From CAZEDK01 sp964511025 (GTDB lineage Bacteria > Patescibacteriota > Gracilibacteria > UBA1369 > GWF2-33-10), in NCBI GenBank assembly GCA_964511025.1, contig CAZEDK010000001.1, positions 31,032-95,031 on the forward strand: DNA of 64,000 bases, written 5' to 3'. Below are positions 25,298-32,936 of this stretch, one piece after another (position 1 is the stretch's first letter; each line of letters begins with the position of its first letter). The notes below the pieces were generated by a model. That model searched no databases and was not told the DNA's origin. It saw only the letters and a list, made by a program, of their open reading frames with translations. Position numbers and translations under genes: made by a program.

Positions 25298-26155
25298 ATG
25301 AATCAGCTTTTATATATCAAGCCAAAAACAAAAGCAAAAGGAAAGCGAAATAGTTTCAAGATTTCTTCGTATAAAAATCAAATTTTCAAACCCGGAGAAG
25401 GAACTAAAAAAATCAAAAAAATACATAATTTTATTCGCAATTTTTTCATATTAGCCCTGATTTGTACTACAATTTATTATTTTTTCTTTTCAGATAAATT
25501 CTTGATTGAAAATATCAATATAGAAATCGAAGGAGAAAAATCTATTCAAGAAGAAGACATCTTAGACGTATTAGATAAATTTAAATATAAAAATATTTTT
25601 TTAGTGGATAAAAATGCAATGATCAAAGATTTAGAACCATTTTTAATAAATATAGCTTTTTTTGATATCAGAAGATCAATCCCAAACAAACTGATTATCA
25701 AAATTGTCGAATATAAAGAAATTGCAAATTTGAGCATAGAATTAGATGGAATAGAAAAAAAATTCATTATGAATCAAAATGCTCAAGTCAGTCGTGAAAA
25801 TCTTGCAGAAGAGAATTTGCCAACAATTTATCTCAAAAGTTCCAAACAAACTGCTGAAAATGTGTTTACAATGACAAAAGAAGAATTACAATATATAATC
25901 AATGCAAAAAGTTACTTTGAAGAAAAATTTAGCATAATAGTAAGATATATTGATTATTACCAAATTGAACGAGAAATCCACCTGATGACTGAAAAAGAAT
26001 TCTCAGTATGGCTTGATATCGATCAACCATACCTAACACAAATCCATGCGCTAAAAGTAGCAGCATCGAAACTTGATATTTTCACCACTCCTCTTGAATA
26101 TATTGATTTAAGAGTAAGCAATGGACAAAAAATTATATATCGAAGAAAAAATTAA
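25298..26155 (+). CDS. ftsQ: FtsQ/DivIB-type cell-division protein (POTRA domain)
   Basis: A 285-residue bitopic protein. A basic cytoplasmic N-terminus (about 1-45) is followed by one membrane span (about 51-67). A POTRA domain (IENINIEIEGEKSIQEEDIL onward, about 70-140) and the FtsQ beta domain come next, with the conserved PNKLIIKIVEYKEIAN strand. FtsQ links FtsL/FtsB and the divisome. The reading frame is open further upstream (a TTG at 25199, an ATG at 25250), but those starts overlap the divergent ATPase gene or its promoter zone, so ATG 25298 is preferred. The rest of the division cluster is not adjacent. Confidence 0.82.
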   Translation: MNQLLYIKPKTKAKGKRNSFKISSYKNQIFKPGEGTKKIKKIHNFIRNFFILALICTTIYYFFFSDKFLIENINIEIEGEKSIQEEDILDVLDKFKYKNIFLVDKNAMIKDLEPFLINIAFFDIRRSIPNKLIIKIVEYKEIANLSIELDGIEKKFIMNQNAQVSRENLAEENLPTIYLKSSKQTAENVFTMTKEELQYIINAKSYFEEKFSIIVRYIDYYQIEREIHLMTEKEFSVWLDIDQPYLTQIHALKVAASKLDIFTTPLEYIDLRVSNGQKIIYRRKN

Positions 26156-26245
26156 TTAATTTTTTCACAACTATTATTTGATTTTTCAAGTTATTAAACT
26201 AAAATAGCATTGCTAAGAAAATTTATTCTTTTTTTAAAAAACAAC

Positions 26246-26734
26246 ATGGCTGAATTTTCATTTGATATTGTCTCCGAATTTGATTTTCAAGAACTTAGAA
26301 ATGCTATAGATCAAACAAAAAGAGAGACCTCTACAAGATTTGATCTCAAAGATTCCGATATAGAAATTGAACTAAATCAAGACGCAATTGATCTTAATAT
26401 TGCAAGCGAACACCAATCCGATGCTGTACTTGGAATCGTGATTCAAAAAATAGTAAACAGAAAGATTTCACCAAAAATACTTGATCCGCAAAAAATAGAA
26501 GCATCAGGAGGGATGCGATTTCGTCAAAGTATCAAACTAATCAAATCGTTAGACCAAGAAAATGCGAAAAAAATCTCAAAATTCATTCGAGATAATTTTC
26601 CAAAAGCAAAAGCGAGTATACAAGGAGATACCGTAAGAATTAGCTCAAAAAGCAAAGATGATCTGCAGGCTGTTATGAATGGAGTAAAAAACATAGGAAT
26701 TGAAGTGCCGCTACAATTTACAAATTACAGATAA
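26246..26734 (+). CDS. yajQ: YajQ-family nucleotide-binding protein (DUF520)
   Basis: The 162-residue product is full length for YajQ/DUF520, a duplicated RRM-like fold. SFDIVSEFDFQELRNAIDQ at the N-terminus, TRFDLKDSD, the central SGGMRFRQ block and QVRD-like VRISSKSKDDLQAVM ending are characteristic. Members bind nucleotides, including c-di-GMP in Xanthomonas. A TTG start at 26210 would add 12 residues not seen in the family; the ATG at 26246 is used. A run of TTAGTTA/TTAGTCT heptamers begins 9 bases after the stop. Confidence 0.93.
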   Translation: MAEFSFDIVSEFDFQELRNAIDQTKRETSTRFDLKDSDIEIELNQDAIDLNIASEHQSDAVLGIVIQKIVNRKISPKILDPQKIEASGGMRFRQSIKLIKSLDQENAKKISKFIRDNFPKAKASIQGDTVRISSKSKDDLQAVMNGVKNIGIEVPLQFTNYR

Positions 26735-26742
26735 TGCAGTTG

Positions 26743-26784
26743 TTAGTTATTAGTCTTTAGTTATTAGTCTTTAGTCTTTAGTTA
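26743..26784 (+). repeat. TTAGTTA/TTAGTCT heptamer array ending in the Nudix start codon
   Basis: Six uninterrupted 7-bp units (TTAGTTA, TTAGTCT, TTAGTTA, TTAGTCT, TTAGTCT, TTAGTTA). The last A of the sixth unit is the A of the ATG at 26784. The array therefore occupies the entire ribosome-binding region. Confidence 0.9.
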
Positions 26785-27203
26785 TGGAAAGAATAAATAC
26801 AGTTGGAGGAATTTTATACAGAATTGAGAATGATAAAATTTTATATTTATTACTTCAATATCCTGATAAAGCATGGGGATTTCCAAAAGGGATTCAAGAT
26901 GAAGGCGAAACTCTTGAACAAACCGCAAAACGAGAAATCTGGGAAGAAACAGGAATAAAAAATATCGAATTAAACGTAAATCATAAATTTGAATTCGATT
27001 ATTTTTGCACTTACAACGACATTAAATATCATAAATTCGCTACTCTTTTTTTGGCAAAATCTGACACAAAAGAAATCATAATTTCAGATGAGCACTTAGA
27101 TTCCGAGTGGCAGACTTTTGAAAAAGCTTTGAAGAAATTAACTTATGAAAATAATAAAGAGATTTTGAGAAAAGCTAATTCTATTTTGTTAAAAATTCGT
27201 TAA
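26784..27203 (+). CDS. Nudix hydrolase (MutT/Ap4A-hydrolase-like)
   Basis: The 139-residue Nudix protein has the complete box G-x5-E-x7-R-E-x-x-E-E-x-G-I: GIQDEGETLEQTAKREIWEE at about 35-54, then TGI. Short length and the WGFPKG lead-in resemble bis(5'-nucleosyl)-tetraphosphate pyrophosphatases, but the substrate cannot be fixed from sequence. The ATG overlaps the last unit of a heptamer array, leaving no Shine-Dalgarno site, so translation may respond to unit number. It lies between yajQ and the purine operon on the same strand. Confidence 0.92.
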   Translation: MERINTVGGILYRIENDKILYLLLQYPDKAWGFPKGIQDEGETLEQTAKREIWEETGIKNIELNVNHKFEFDYFCTYNDIKYHKFATLFLAKSDTKEIIISDEHLDSEWQTFEKALKKLTYENNKEILRKANSILLKIR

Positions 27204-27286
27204 AAATCGAAAGTTTTTAGAAAAAACCACTTTCAACAGTTGAAAAATTAAAATATAATTAGGCATATAAAATTAAATTTAACTTT

Positions 27287-27637
27287 ATGGGCGAAATAGA
27301 ATTTCAAAAAATCGTCATTGAAACCTTATACAGAATTGAAAAAGATGTTTCCGGACTGAAACAAGATGTTTCCGGACTGAAACAAGATGTTTCCGGACTG
27401 AAACAAGATGTCTCTGTGCTACAAGAAGATGTATGTAGTTTGAAATCAGGATTTAGCAGACTTGAAACAAAAGTAGATAAACTAGATTACGAAATGAAAG
27501 ATGAAATGAATAAAATGAGAAACAGTATCGATAAAATGCGTGATGAAATGCATGAAAATTTCGAATACGTAGAAACACTCATAAATCAAGCTTTTGATAG
27601 AATTTCTATATCATTAAGCCATGAACAACGAATCTAA
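27287..27637 (+). CDS. Coiled-coil protein with 21-bp tandem repeats
   Basis: A 116-residue, almost entirely helical protein. Residues about 19-45 are D-V-S-G-L-K-Q repeated three times almost exactly, then decayed copies (DVSVLQE, DVCSLKS). At DNA level the unit is 21 bp (around 27345-27410), three perfect copies in a row. The seven-residue unit gives a textbook heptad coiled coil; the rest continues as charged helix to the C-terminus. Similar small proteins with tandem V-x-x-L-K-x-D heptads are common in this kind of genome, but function is unknown. It is 12 bases upstream of purL. Confidence 0.75.
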   Translation: MGEIEFQKIVIETLYRIEKDVSGLKQDVSGLKQDVSGLKQDVSVLQEDVCSLKSGFSRLETKVDKLDYEMKDEMNKMRNSIDKMRDEMHENFEYVETLINQAFDRISISLSHEQRI

Positions 27638-27649
27638 ATTAATTTATTT

Positions 27650-30499
27650 ATGATCCACACCCTTTCCACCTTCCCAAAAGATCCAAACATTGATTATAAA
27701 GGAATCGGTTTACTTAATGACGCTCAAGAATTTCTCAAAATCAAAACTATTTCAGAAATAAGAGCTGTTAAGAAGTTTTATCTCGAAGGTGTGAATGATG
27801 AAGAACTTTTGAAATTAAAAGATAAATTACTGGTTGAAGAAGTTTGGCAAGATTTCACGGTTGATAAAGATTTTTATAACAATCATCCAAATAAAATTGA
27901 AGTAGCTTTCAGAAAAGGCATGATGAACCCTGAGGTTCGAAGTCTTCTTGAAACCGCACATGAATTAGGTGTAACAAATTTACAAGCTGCAGATACATGC
28001 TGGGTCTACTATTTCTTTGGAAAAAATATAGATCAGAAAGAAATAGATAGCGTGATCAATAAACTTGTAATGAATTCAACTACTGAAGAGATCAGAAAAG
28101 AGAATCCAGTAACACTTATAATTGAAGGATCAGAACACGAAATTGAAATTGTAAAAGTAAGAGAAATGAGTGATGAAGAACTTATGAAACTTTCAAAAAA
28201 CACATTGTTTTTGACGCTCGATGAAATGCATACGATACAGAATTTCTTCAAGAATTTAGGTCGAGATCCATATGACTGTGAACTTGAAGTTTTGGCACAA
28301 AGCTGGTCAGAACACTGCGGACATAAGACTTTCAAAGCCAAACTTACAATCGACGGAAAAGAAGTTGAACCTCTATATCGAAGGCTCAAAAATGCGACGA
28401 AAGAAATCAATCACCCAAATGTAGTTTCAGCTTTCGTGGATAATTCCGGAGTGTGGAAATTTGATGATAATTATGGAATATGTGGGAAAGTTGAGACTCA
28501 CAATTCTCCTTCTGCTCTAGATCCATTTGGTGGAGCTGCAACAGGTAGCGGTGGAGTTTTCAGAGACATTGTTGGAACTGGTAAAGGAGCGAAAACAATT
28601 GCTTCAACTGATATATTTTGTGTAGGACAACCTGATATGGATGAATCTAAAATTCCAGAAGGATGCAAACATCCAAGATTTATTTTAAAAGGTTTGGTAC
28701 GAGGTGTTTCCTCTTATGGGAATCCAATGGGTATTCCTACAACCAATGGCTCAGTACATTTCCACGAAGATTTCAGATGCAAACCTACTGTAATTGTTGG
28801 AGCTTATGGATTAATAAAATTAGATAGAGCACAAAAAGGAGAAGCACAGGCTGGAAATTTGATCATGACTCTTGGTGGGAAAACAGGTCGTGATGGAATT
28901 CATGGCGCTACTTTTTCAAGCGCTGAAATGACAGGTGAAACATCTACAGTCAATTCTACAGCAGTTCAAATTGGAGATCCGATTCAAGAAAAAAAAGTTT
29001 TTGATGCGATTTTGGATTTATCTGATCAGAATTTGATTAACGCAATTACAGATTGCGGGGCTGGAGGATTCTCATCAGCAATTGGTGAAATGGGAGCTAT
29101 CACTGGAGTTGATGTTGAAATTTCAAAAGCTCCTCTCAAGTATAATGGACTTGCTCCATGGGAAATCTGGCTTTCTGAGAGTCAAGAAAGAATGATCATT
29201 GCTGTTGATGGAAATAATTTAGATAAAATTCAAAAAGTTCTAGACAAACACTCCGTTGAAGGAGTTGTTTTGGGTAAATGTACCGAAGATGCTCAGTTAA
29301 AAATTACTTATAAAGGCAAAACTCTCGTTGATCTTCCAATGGAATTTGTTCATGAAGGACTTAGTCAATTGAATCTTGAAGCGCATTTTGAAAAATCGAA
29401 TTTTCCAGATCCGAGCGAAAATGAACTTATAAAAGAAAACTATACAGAAAGTTTACACAAAGTTTTGTCTCACCCGAATGTGTGCAGCAAAGAACCAATA
29501 ATTGTAAGATATGATCACAATGTTCAGGGTACGGAAGTTCAGATGCCAATTTGTGGAAACAAACATATTGGAGTCAATAATTCCAGCGTCCTTGAGCCTA
29601 TTTTGGGTCATGGCAAGGGAATGATTATTTCTCATGGTTTAAATCCAATTTTAAATCGTATTGATCCATATTTAGGTTCAAAATGGGCAATTTTTGAAGC
29701 TGTTTCCAACGCAATTTGCCAAGGAGCAAATCCCGAAAACACAGCTCTTATCGATAATTTCATTTGGCCAAAACCTGATAGTAAATTCATCGCTGACTTA
29801 AGTTTATCGATTGATGCCTGCTGTGATGTTTCAAAAATTTTCAAAATGCCATTTATATCTGGCAAAGACAGTCTGAGCTCGACATACAGAAAAGGTGATT
29901 TGACCGTTCATATTCCACCTGTGCTTTGTATTTCAACATTTGGGGTGGTGGATGATATTACTAAAACAATTTCATCTCCATTCAAGAAAGCAGGGAATAA
30001 AATTTTATTAATTGGCGAGACAAAAGCTGAAATGGGAGGATCAATTTATTATGATATTAATGGATACATTGGATCAAAAGTCCCAGATATCAATACTCAA
30101 ATAGCATTAAAAACGTACAAAGCAATTTACAAAGCAATTCAGGAAGGTTTGATTAAATCTTGCCAAGATGTGAGTGAAGGAGGATTAGCGACAGCTGTGA
30201 CTGAAATGTGTTTTGGATTTGATCTATGTGCTGAAATTGAATTAAATAAACTCTCAGTTCTCAGTTCTCAGTTCTCAGTTCTATTCTCAGAGAGTCCCGC
30301 CAGATTCATTTGCGAGGTAGAGACAAAAGATCTTTTGTCTCTAAAAGAAATTTTTGGAGACATAGCTGTGAATATTATTGGTGAAATAAATAATTCAGAT
30401 GAAATCGTTTTCAAAAGTAATGATGAAATTTTAATTCAAGATAAACGAGCAAATTTCAAAAAATCATGGCAACAACCAATGAGGAAGGTGTTTGGATAA
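27650..30499 (+). CDS. purL: Phosphoribosylformylglycinamidine synthase, large (PurL) without glutaminase domain
   Basis: The 949-residue product converts FGAR to FGAM using ammonia from PurQ. It has a PurS-like N-terminal region (about 20-150). Then come the linker SWSEHCGHKTF (about 223-233), the ATP/FGAR domain with ETHNSPSALDPFGGAATGSGG (about 282-302), and a second half with the SGKDSLSSTY block. The glutaminase is a separate gene, purQ, 2.4 kb downstream. The length suits fused PurS-PurL forms lacking the amidotransferase. Four CTCAGTT heptamers lie in frame at codons about 868-877, just before LFSESPARF. The last 12 codons are duplicated after vapC. The first gene of an interrupted pur operon. 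Confidence 0.95.
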   Translation: MIHTLSTFPKDPNIDYKGIGLLNDAQEFLKIKTISEIRAVKKFYLEGVNDEELLKLKDKLLVEEVWQDFTVDKDFYNNHPNKIEVAFRKGMMNPEVRSLLETAHELGVTNLQAADTCWVYYFFGKNIDQKEIDSVINKLVMNSTTEEIRKENPVTLIIEGSEHEIEIVKVREMSDEELMKLSKNTLFLTLDEMHTIQNFFKNLGRDPYDCELEVLAQSWSEHCGHKTFKAKLTIDGKEVEPLYRRLKNATKEINHPNVVSAFVDNSGVWKFDDNYGICGKVETHNSPSALDPFGGAATGSGGVFRDIVGTGKGAKTIASTDIFCVGQPDMDESKIPEGCKHPRFILKGLVRGVSSYGNPMGIPTTNGSVHFHEDFRCKPTVIVGAYGLIKLDRAQKGEAQAGNLIMTLGGKTGRDGIHGATFSSAEMTGETSTVNSTAVQIGDPIQEKKVFDAILDLSDQNLINAITDCGAGGFSSAIGEMGAITGVDVEISKAPLKYNGLAPWEIWLSESQERMIIAVDGNNLDKIQKVLDKHSVEGVVLGKCTEDAQLKITYKGKTLVDLPMEFVHEGLSQLNLEAHFEKSNFPDPSENELIKENYTESLHKVLSHPNVCSKEPIIVRYDHNVQGTEVQMPICGNKHIGVNNSSVLEPILGHGKGMIISHGLNPILNRIDPYLGSKWAIFEAVSNAICQGANPENTALIDNFIWPKPDSKFIADLSLSIDACCDVSKIFKMPFISGKDSLSSTYRKGDLTVHIPPVLCISTFGVVDDITKTISSPFKKAGNKILLIGETKAEMGGSIYYDINGYIGSKVPDINTQIALKTYKAIYKAIQEGLIKSCQDVSEGGLATAVTEMCFGFDLCAEIELNKLSVLSSQFSVLFSESPARFICEVETKDLLSLKEIFGDIAVNIIGEINNSDEIVFKSNDEILIQDKRANFKKSWQQPMRKVFG
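30253..30280 (+). repeat. Four perfect CTCAGTT heptamers inside purL
   Basis: Four exact 7-bp units, 28 bp in total, translated as part of L-S-V-L-S-S-Q-F-S-V-L. One unit gained or lost would shift the frame 80 codons before the stop. They lie in a loop of variable length between two conserved PurL blocks. Confidence 0.95.
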
Positions 30500-30537
30500 A
30501 AAAATCTTTGACTGCAGAAAAACAATGATCTATACTG

Positions 30538-30549
30538 TGATATATATCA
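30538..30549. promoter_or_regulatory. Palindrome upstream of vapB, likely operator
   Basis: TGATATATATCA is a 12-bp perfect palindrome 14 bases before the vapB start, between purL and vapBC. VapB antitoxins with AbrB folds typically bind such sites; binding here is inferred. Confidence 0.5.
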
Positions 30550-30563
30550 TCTAAAATAATATC

Positions 30564-30791
30564 ATGGAAACTGCAAAAATATTTACAAATGGAAGAAGCC
30601 AAGCCGTAAGACTTCCAAAAGCATTTAGGTTTGACGGTGAGGAGGTTTTTATTAGTAAGATAAAAGATATGGTCATTTTGACTCCAAAAACAAATAAATG
30701 GGATAAGATGAGAGAAAGTTTGGGTCAATTTTCAGATGATTTTATGATAGAAAGGAATCAACCTGAGCAGCAAATTAGAGAAAATTTATAA
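30564..30791 (+). CDS. vapB: VapB antitoxin (AbrB/SpoVT fold)
   Basis: A 75-residue protein with the swapped-hairpin AbrB domain of VapB antitoxins: TAKIFTNGRSQAVRLPKAFR (about 3-22), then EEVFISKIKDMVILTP. The C-terminal tail (about 45-75) is charged and would bind VapC. It lies 11 bases upstream of vapC and has a palindrome (30538-30549) in its promoter zone. The pair is bracketed by two copies of the purL 3' end (30459-30505 and 31215-31261), indicating later insertion into the pur operon. Confidence 0.92.
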   Translation: METAKIFTNGRSQAVRLPKAFRFDGEEVFISKIKDMVILTPKTNKWDKMRESLGQFSDDFMIERNQPEQQIRENL

Positions 30792-30802
30792 ATTTAAGGA
30801 TT

Positions 30803-31201
30803 ATGGAATATTTACTTGATACTAATATTTGTGTTTACTTAATAAATAAAAAAAACTATAAACTTATTGATAAATTTGAAAGCGTAGATACAGAAAATAT
30901 AAATATTTCAGCTATTACAGTGAGTGAATTAGAATATGGAATAGCAAAAAGTGAGTATCCAAATAAAAATCGTTTGGCATTAAATACATTTTTAACTCCA
31001 CTAAATATTCTACCTTACGCTAATCATGTAGCTATATTGTACGGTGAAATAAGAGCATATTTAGAAAAAAGAGGACAAGTAATAGGACCTTTGGATATGC
31101 TAATAGGGGCTCATTGCCTTTCGCTAAATCTTACTCTTGTCACAAACAACGAAAAAGAATTTAACCGTATACCGAATTTGAGGGTTGAGAATTGGATTTG
31201 A
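30803..31201 (+). CDS. vapC: VapC toxin (PIN-domain RNase)
   Basis: The 132-residue PIN protein has the four acidic positions of the family: Asp6 in LLDTN, Glu42 in TVSELEYG, Asp98 in GPLDMLIGAH, and the C-terminal TNNEKEF (about 114-120). All metal-binding residues look intact, so the toxin should be active against its RNA target, usually tRNA or rRNA in this family. Its last 24 codons are duplicated as a fragment at 32010-32084. It forms a module with vapB. Confidence 0.93.
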   Translation: MEYLLDTNICVYLINKKNYKLIDKFESVDTENINISAITVSELEYGIAKSEYPNKNRLALNTFLTPLNILPYANHVAILYGEIRAYLEKRGQVIGPLDMLIGAHCLSLNLTLVTNNEKEFNRIPNLRVENWI

Positions 31202-31214
31202 AATAAAAAATTTT

Positions 31215-31261
31215 AAAAATCATGGCAAGAGCTTATGAAAAAGGTGTTTGGATAAAAAAAT
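31215..31261 (+). pseudogene. Duplicated purL 3' end downstream of vapC
   Basis: The 47-base segment matches the end of purL (30459-30505) at 41 positions. It still reads K-S-W-Q-E-L-M-K-K-V-F-G-stop, against K-S-W-Q-Q-P-M-R-K-V-F-G-stop in purL. Upstream sequence is not homologous. It forms a direct repeat bracketing vapBC. Confidence 0.88.
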
Positions 31262-31320
31262 ATTGTATAAAAGCTAAAATGTGGCTATTATATAGTTAGC
31301 ATATATTTATCACACATAAA

Positions 31321-31590
31321 ATGACTACACAACTATCAATCAAAACAGATCCAAGGATTAAACAAGCCGCATCAAAACGGGCTGAATATGAAGGGATGAC
31401 GCTAACCGCAATAGTAAATGTTTTTTTACGAGAGTATGCACATGGTAAATTTCAATTAAGTTTTATGAATATTGAAAATCAGCAACTATCAAAAGAATCT
31501 ATTATGGAGTTTGATGAGATTTTTAAAAGTAAAAAAATTGTATCAAAGGCAAATCAAATATCACAGTATCTAAATAATCATAAATTGTAA
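31321..31590 (+). CDS. RHH antitoxin (RelB/DinJ-like), partner gene broken
   Basis: An 89-residue protein with an N-terminal ribbon-helix-helix: TQLSIKTDPRIKQAASKRAE, then GMTLTAIVNVFLREYAHG. This resembles RelB/DinJ antitoxins. Its TAA stop overlaps by one base the ATG of the following gene, the coupling expected of an antitoxin-toxin pair. The following gene carries a frameshift (31590-31836), so this antitoxin is probably an orphan. Upstream is a promoter-like TTGTAT...TATTAT region with GCTAA/TTAGC arms. Confidence 0.78.
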   Translation: MTTQLSIKTDPRIKQAASKRAEYEGMTLTAIVNVFLREYAHGKFQLSFMNIENQQLSKESIMEFDEIFKSKKIVSKANQISQYLNNHKL

Positions 31591-31836
31591 TGTTAATTTT
31601 AACTGAGTTTTTTCAAAAATATGAGTTAAATAAAGTTTCTAAATATTTTGACATAAAAGATATTCAAATTCAAAGAAAATTATTTCATCCCAATCATTAT
31701 TAGGCTGAAAAAAGATAAACTTATCGGTGAGAATTTATCTTTGAATAACAAATTGGCAGAAGCAAAAATCATATATAATCTCGAAATGATATTTGAAGAT
31801 TTAAAAAATGATAAATATAGAAAACTACCTTTATAA
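31590..31836 (+). pseudogene. Frameshifted partner of the RHH antitoxin
   Basis: The ATG at 31590 opens 37 codons ending in TAG at 31701-31703. The next frame continues from 31702 for 44 codons to TAA at 31834-31836 with similar composition. Joined, the product would be about 81 residues (MLILTEFFQKYELNK..., ending DKYRKLPL), helical and charged. I do not recognise the family; it does not show the RelE/YafQ ending. The one-base overlap with the antitoxin implies it was a toxin or third component. Confidence 0.6.
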
Positions 31837-31846
31837 AATTCCGTTA

Positions 31847-32006
31847 GGGTCTTGGCAAAAAATAAGATACCTAAATTGTGCTAGATTTTGTTTTAGATTC
31901 TTTTGTTCAAATACAGGAGTTTATCGAGATAAATGACTGAATTTGCAACAAAGAAGATAACGCTAAAGATAGTGCAAGGTAGGTGTTTTATTTTTTGCCA
32001 AGACCC
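31847..32006 (-). mobile_element. 160-bp fold-back MITE, copy 2 (inverted relative to copy 1)
   Basis: Same length as the copy at 1453-1612 and identical except at 4 of 160 positions when reverse-complemented. It has the same GGGTCTTGG...CCAAGACCC ends and is flanked by TTA at 31844-31846 and 32007-32009. It lies against a vapC fragment: the right-hand TTA is in frame with the fragment's L-D-L-T-L, so insertion may have been into the remnant. No transposase gene is present. Confidence 0.87.
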
Positions 32007-32009
32007 TTA

Positions 32010-32084
32010 GACCTGACTCTTGTCACAAACAACGAAAAAGAATTTAACCGTATACCGAATTTGAAAGTTGAGAATTGGGTTTAA
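32010..32084 (+). pseudogene. vapC 3'-end fragment
   Basis: Reads D-L-T-L-V-T-N-N-E-K-E-F-N-R-I-P-N-L-K-V-E-N-W-V-stop, against the end of the intact VapC at 31129-31201. DNA identity is about 93%, with differences at both silent and replacement positions. The rest of the gene is absent. Its stop overlaps the 3' end of the convergent gene at 32081. Confidence 0.88.
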
Positions 32085-32755
32085 ATCTCTTTTGCTATTT
32101 TATGTAAACTTGCAATTATGTCAGCCTCAGTGGCATCTGCAGGAAGTATTTTATATCCAGAATTTTCTTTCGCGTATTGTTCATCTTTAACAGCTAACTG
32201 ACTATCATCTCCAAAATTTTTTGCTTCATATAGATTACCATCCGTATCAAGTATACAAGAAAAACAATCTCCTGCATCTCCCCTATTCAAATCTGTACAT
32301 TCTTCAGACAAATTAAATGGAAAACATTGAATAGCAAAAATCGTTGCTGTAGTTCCTACATTTGCCTGTCTTTCTGTTAGACCATCGTGCCTTGTCAGTT
32401 TATAGTCTTTATCATCAATTTTTATCAGTTTAAAAGGTTCTCCACATCTTACAACGCATTCTAATCCTGTCAATTTTGCTACTAATTCTTTATCTATTTG
32501 AAATAGAGGCTCAAACTGTTTCACAAGACGTCTGTCTTTTAACCTTGCAGCAATATCTTCTCTTCCATTTCTACTAAACAATTCAGCGTAACCTTCCCTT
32601 AATTCTTTCGTTATAGGAGCTTGACGATTTTTTAACTCACAATATTTAGCTTCAAGCCAAGCTCTTGCTTTTCTAGCATCGCCATGAGCCTCTTTATCTA
32701 AAAATTCTTGAAAAGCTTCTGGAGATTGAAATTGTTGTAAAGACTGTTTAACCAT
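32081..32755 (-). CDS. Unrecognised 224-residue protein inserted in the pur operon
   Basis: I do not recognise this protein. The N-terminal half (about 1-80) is helical and charged (FLDKEAHGDARKARAWLEAKY). The C-terminal half (about 90-224) contains ECVVRCGEPFKLIKIDDKDYKL, a Cys-containing stretch (CFPFNLSEECTDLNRGDAGDCFSC, about 144-167) and DTDGNLYEAKNFGDD. Four to six cysteines are possible metal or disulfide sites. No membrane span or signal peptide is evident. It lies opposite in strand to the flanking pur genes, between TA debris and purQ, and has a higher GC content than most neighbours, so acquisition is likely. Confidence 0.7.
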   Translation of the reverse strand: MVKQSLQQFQSPEAFQEFLDKEAHGDARKARAWLEAKYCELKNRQAPITKELREGYAELFSRNGREDIAARLKDRRLVKQFEPLFQIDKELVAKLTGLECVVRCGEPFKLIKIDDKDYKLTRHDGLTERQANVGTTATIFAIQCFPFNLSEECTDLNRGDAGDCFSCILDTDGNLYEAKNFGDDSQLAVKDEQYAKENSGYKILPADATEADIIASLHKIAKEI

Positions 32756-32900
32756 AAATTTATTAATTTAGCAAATAAATAACACATATAGCATAACATC
32801 TCTCTCTCTCTGTCAACATTAATCCAAATTTATGTTGTAATATCGTTTCCACCATCAATCTAAATCTTTTATAATAATAGCGAGACTCACACAAAATTTG

Positions 32901-32930
32901 CTAAAAACTAAAGACTAACAACTAAAAACT
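32901..32930 (+). repeat. CTAAAAA/CTAAAGA/CTAACAA heptamers just before purQ
   Basis: Four 7-bp units (CTAAAAA, CTAAAGA, CTAACAA, CTAAAAA) plus CT, ending 6 bases before the purQ ATG at 32937. The reverse complement is the TTAGTTT/TTAGTCT/TTAGTTG family seen upstream of the Nudix gene. Confidence 0.85.
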
Positions 32931-32936
32931 TCCCCC

